A program made the translations under genes and the position numbers. The notes under the pieces are model-generated. The model saw only the letters and a program-made list of their open reading frames with translations, had not been told where the DNA came from and searched no databases. Below are positions 60,722-64,000 of a stretch of 64,000 nucleotides of DNA, one piece after another (the stretch's first letter is position 1; each line of letters opens with the position of its first letter). Origin of the DNA: Anolis sagrei. Lineage: Eukaryota; Chordata; Lepidosauria; Squamata; Anolidae. The stretch lies in the NCBI RefSeq assembly GCF_037176765.1, contig NC_090023.1, forward strand, positions 144,308,366 through 144,372,365, written 5' to 3'.

Positions 60722-60989
60722 GCATTTTAGGGACAGAAAATTAACGCAATTCTTGACATTCTACAGAAAATACGTGTATTTATATCTAATGTGGTTTCAA
60801 CATAATATTCTAAATTTTTCCATTTAAAAAATGCAGTACTCTGTTGTCAAGCAATTTATATTTCATAGAAACAGGAGAGCCATAGCAATTGTCTATTCAA
60901 GTTGAATTCCGTTTTAAGTACCCACGTTAAACAAAGGAGCAATTAAGCCATGTTGCATACATATTGTTGACACAAATATTGCTGTGCCG

Positions 60990-61287
60990 TGTCAGCAAAA
61001 GGATGAATGGGCTGTCCGACACAGCTCCTGAACTGTGAAACTTGACGTGGATGTTAAGGATCTGCTCCATCCCTATCTCATCCCGATTTTTAGTATTTTA
61101 TCTTGCACATGCGGCCCACTCATTATTTTATTTTTTATGATTTTGTTTTATTGTTTTTTGTACTCATATGTTGTATGTATTTTATTGTGTTTTGGTTTTA
61201 TTTTATTGTAATATGCTGTTGGACTTGACCTCATGTAAGCCACCCCGAGTCCCCATTGGGGAGATGGTGGTGGGGTATTAAATAAAG

Positions 61288-61331
<44 letters not shown>

Positions 61332-61335
61332 CATC
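60990..61335 (+). mobile_element. L2-like LINE 3' UTR fragment with ATT tail
   Basis: CATGTAAGCCACCCCGAGTC, CCATTGGGGAGATGGTGGTG, GGTATTAAATAAAG and an ATT repeat. Same hairpin-and-tail design as the other L2 ends. Confidence 0.75.
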
Positions 61336-62467
61336 ATTAAGGTGGCCCTGTGGGAGTGCATCCAAGGATTTATATGGTTGTTTTTTTTAAAAAAAATACT
61401 GTTTAATTTTACTTATGTGTATAGCCCACAGTACCATCTGGAACTACTAGATGCCTGACCTTCTCTAACCTCTGGAAAGCCAGACTAAGAGGAAGGCCTT
61501 TCTGTCCAATGCCTCTAGGCATCTTCTTGTGTACTGGGGTCCAAGGAGAGAAAGATGGGGAGAGGGGAGAACACAAAACTCTGAGGAAAGAAAGAGAGCA
61601 CCGGGCCAAGGCCAAGGGGCTTCAAACCCATGTAAAGGGGCTGCTTCTGTCACTAATGTATATGTATGACTAACCATGAGTTAAAAAACGGTTAGTAGCC
61701 TAGCACTTTGTCTCCAGGAAACCTTTCACTAACAGCATGCAGTATTTGCATTGCTCTTATACAGTGACCTTTGCTACTGTTGACTATTCTTATGCCCTAG
61801 CAAAGTAAAGTAACAAAGAAAATGTAGCAAACGTAACAAAGATTGTTGGCTTTTTAAATGGCAGAGCATTTGAGCTGCTTATGAATGATCAAAAGGATCT
61901 TTGCCAACTCTTCTGTACTTCTCTCAATCCTGGTCTTGGGCATCCTAGTTTCATACACATTTGGTTGAAAGCAAATCGATCAATACACACAAGGTTGTGG
62001 CACACTGTGAGGCCTAATTGCTGTGGTTTTAATTACTAAACAGAGACAAAAAAAAAAGATACACCATTGACAGTTCCCTCCATGACGAACAAGGCAGCTG
62101 ACCTTAAGCATGCATGGGCCAAGCAGTAAAAGCTGCATGATAATTTAAACATGCTCTTCATCTATTTTGCAATTCACCCCAGGTTAAGTAGACAAACTTT
62201 GGCAGTTGACCATATCACAGTGGAAAAGAAAGTCACCTGGTCTCTTTTATCTTTGTATTATGCATTTTTCCCAAGGGCTGGGGAAGGGCATCCTCTTTAT
62301 TTCAAGGGGGACAACTTGTAAGTAGGAAAAGGCCAACATTAGATAGGCTAAGCCTCTTGGGGTTGGAGAGAGCATCTTGTGCAGGCCTGAGCTAAACTCT
62401 TGTTTTGTAAAATAAATGATAATTTGGCAAATGGGTTGACTAATGAAATAAAAGGTGTCTTTTGGGT
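61336..62467. other. Unannotated intergenic stretch
   Basis: No repeat ends, exon signatures or RNA genes recognised. Confidence 0.4.
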
Positions 62468-62570
62468 TGACATTGAATAATAGAGTTGGAAGAGACCACG
62501 TGGGCCATCTAGTGCATGGGCCATGCAAGCAAAGCACAATCAAAGCATACTACTATGCTTTGATTGTGCT
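62468..62570 (-). mobile_element. CR1 LINE 3' tip
   Basis: AATAGAGTTGGAAGAGACCA, GTGGGCCATCTAGT and AAGCACAATCAAAGCATACT. Followed by a partial inverted echo (ATGCTTTGATTGTGCTACTG). Confidence 0.65.
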
Positions 62571-62989
62571 ACTGATCATGTAATACCATACATACATTTT
62601 TATTATGGTCCAAAGACCCTTATTATACGGTAGCATACAAGTTATACAGTTAATGGGATTAAGAACATCCAGTTGGATGCAAACAATAAAAACTGCTTAA
62701 AATACATGTTGGCTAAAAACACAGGTAAAAGACTATAAAAAGTGCTGGTATGTTTCAGCCTGTGTCTAAAATAAGGAATTGTCTAATTCTGGCTGCCTCA
62801 GAAAGAAACATGGCATTTCAGGTTTACCTCCAATGTTTGGCCATATGTTGTAATTCATGGCAAACTGGTGAATAGGATCCTAAAACTGCTTCAGACCTGG
62901 GTTGACACTGATGCAATAAAGTGCTAGCACTGTGGCCACAATAATGGGTGAATCCATGTTGTGATTTGGGGATGTTGTAGAATCATAGA

Positions 62990-64000
62990 AGCAGATGGTG
63001 AAAACAGAAGAACGGCCTGCCTCAGGGGAGTGTGCTTGTTCCATCAATGCTCAGCATTTACACAAATGACCAGCCATTGCTACAAGGGACACAGAGTTTA
63101 ATCTATGCTGACAATCGTGCCACCACCGCTCAAGCAGGGAGCTTTGAAATGGTTGAACGGAAGCTCTCCAAAGCTCTATGTGCTCTTACTGCCTATTACG
63201 GGAAAAAACAGCTGATTCCTAATCCATCTAAAATGCAGATGTGTGCTTTCATCTTAAGAACAGACAAGCACCTCGAGATCTGAGGATAACCTGGGAAGGA
63301 ATCCCATTAGAGCACTGCAGCACACCCAAATACCTGGGAGTTGCTCTGGACCATACTCTGACTTATGAGAAGCACTGCTTGAATATCAAGCAAAAAGTGG
63401 GTGCTAGAAATAATATAATATGAAAGCTGACTGGCACAACCTGGGGATCACAACCAGATACAGTGAAGACATCTGCCGTTGCACTTTCCTACTCTGCTGC
63501 TGAGTATGCATGCCCAGTGTGGAACACATCTCATCACGTTAAAACAGTGGATATGGCTCTTAATGAGACATGCCACATTATCACAGGATGTCTACGCCCT
63601 ACATCACTGGAGAAGTTATATTGTTTAGCCAGTATTGCACCACTTGACATCTGCTGGGAAGTAGCAGCCAGCAATGAAAGGACCAAGCATGGACATCTCT
63701 GGACCATCCCCTGTTCAGATATCAGCCAGCAAGCCAACGCCTTAAATCAAGGAATAGCTTTCTGAGATCGACATAAAACTCAGAACTTCAACCAGTGGGT
63801 GATACAGGATGAGAAATTTCCTCCTGGGCAGACAGAAGACTGGGTGACTTGGAAGGTTCTGGACAGACTGCGCCTTGGCACCATGAGATACAGAGCCAAG
63901 CCTAAGAAATAGGGCTACAAAGTGGAGTCCATGATATGCAAGTGTGGAGAAGAGCAGACCACCTACTACCATGCAATCTGAGTCCTGCCACATGCACAAT
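62990..64000 (+). mobile_element. Same Jockey/I-like LINE family, RT part, runs off the window
   Basis: Reads from about 63000 with GSVLVPSMLSIYTNDQPLLQ and IYADNRATT (YADN where active RTs have YADD), then [40 protein letters not shown] and CKCGEEQTTYY. Several stops and frameshifts. It continues beyond 64000. Confidence 0.8.

Larger units (their letters stand above)
58985..60740 (-). mobile_element. L1 LINE 3' remnant split by a DNA transposon and a Penelope piece
   Basis: 60235-60470 reversed reads WKKLTKGTNKIITKKTMKNP, EMCFLGLF and AATIIIAKSWNGGKKNW, the L1 ORF2 C-terminal region. 60640-60720 gives ELESLLGKENKGLINRLWKY. The sequence is interrupted at 59247-59968 and 60058-60226. Confidence 0.65.

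Noticed and set aside
1-64000. An undescribed immune, toxin or phage-like gene system
   Set aside because: Searched both strands. Everything coding beyond GPALPP1 and NUFIP1 is a mobile-element part or an unsupported short frame.

Overview
The window is vertebrate nuclear DNA, most likely from a squamate reptile and perhaps an iguanian lizard. I infer this from two vertebrate genes with small exons in large introns, and from the repeat mix: BovB (RTE), CR1, L2, L1, Penelope, three tRNA-derived SINE types including a Sauria-like one with an (AAAGGT)n/(ACCTTT)n tail, and many short palindromic hAT-type elements. I cannot name the species from sequence alone.

Two host genes sit head to head. 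GPALPP1 lies on the minus strand, with coding exons from 23821 down to 5680 (8 exons, 1005 nt, 334 residues). NUFIP1 lies on the plus strand, with coding exons from 24060 to 45141 (10 exons, 1530 nt, 509 residues). All splice junctions follow GT/AG and all phases close. The start codons are 237 bp apart inside a CpG-rich bidirectional promoter. The same divergent pair exists on human chromosome 13q14, so this is conserved synteny. NUFIP1 is a box C/D snoRNP assembly factor. GPALPP1 is a nuclear protein family of poorly known role, with repeated GPALPP motifs and a C-terminal DUF3752-type region.

Layout: 1-5395 is downstream of GPALPP1 and holds a BovB fragment, two hAT MITEs and a Penelope fossil. 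5680-23821 is GPALPP1; its introns hold L2, BovB, RTE-like and SINE copies, a four-unit tandem array and an inverted duplication. 23822-24059 is the shared promoter. 24060-45141 is NUFIP1; its introns hold LINEs, an LTR-like fossil and a 616-bp hAT element with a perfect 8-bp target duplication. 45142-64000 is downstream of NUFIP1 and gene-poor. It holds an L2 element with an uninterrupted endonuclease-RT frame (47096-49978), three SINE types, an L1 remnant broken by two other insertions, a near-perfect 63-bp-arm palindrome, and a LINE running off the right edge.

I found no operon, CRISPR array, prophage or microbial system. The points most worth a second look are the template-switch palindrome (57431-57586), the inverted duplication in GPALPP1 intron 1, the tandem array built from the inside of a hAT element, the L2 frame that lacks an early AUG, and the differences at both ends of NUFIP1 relative to the human protein as I recall it.
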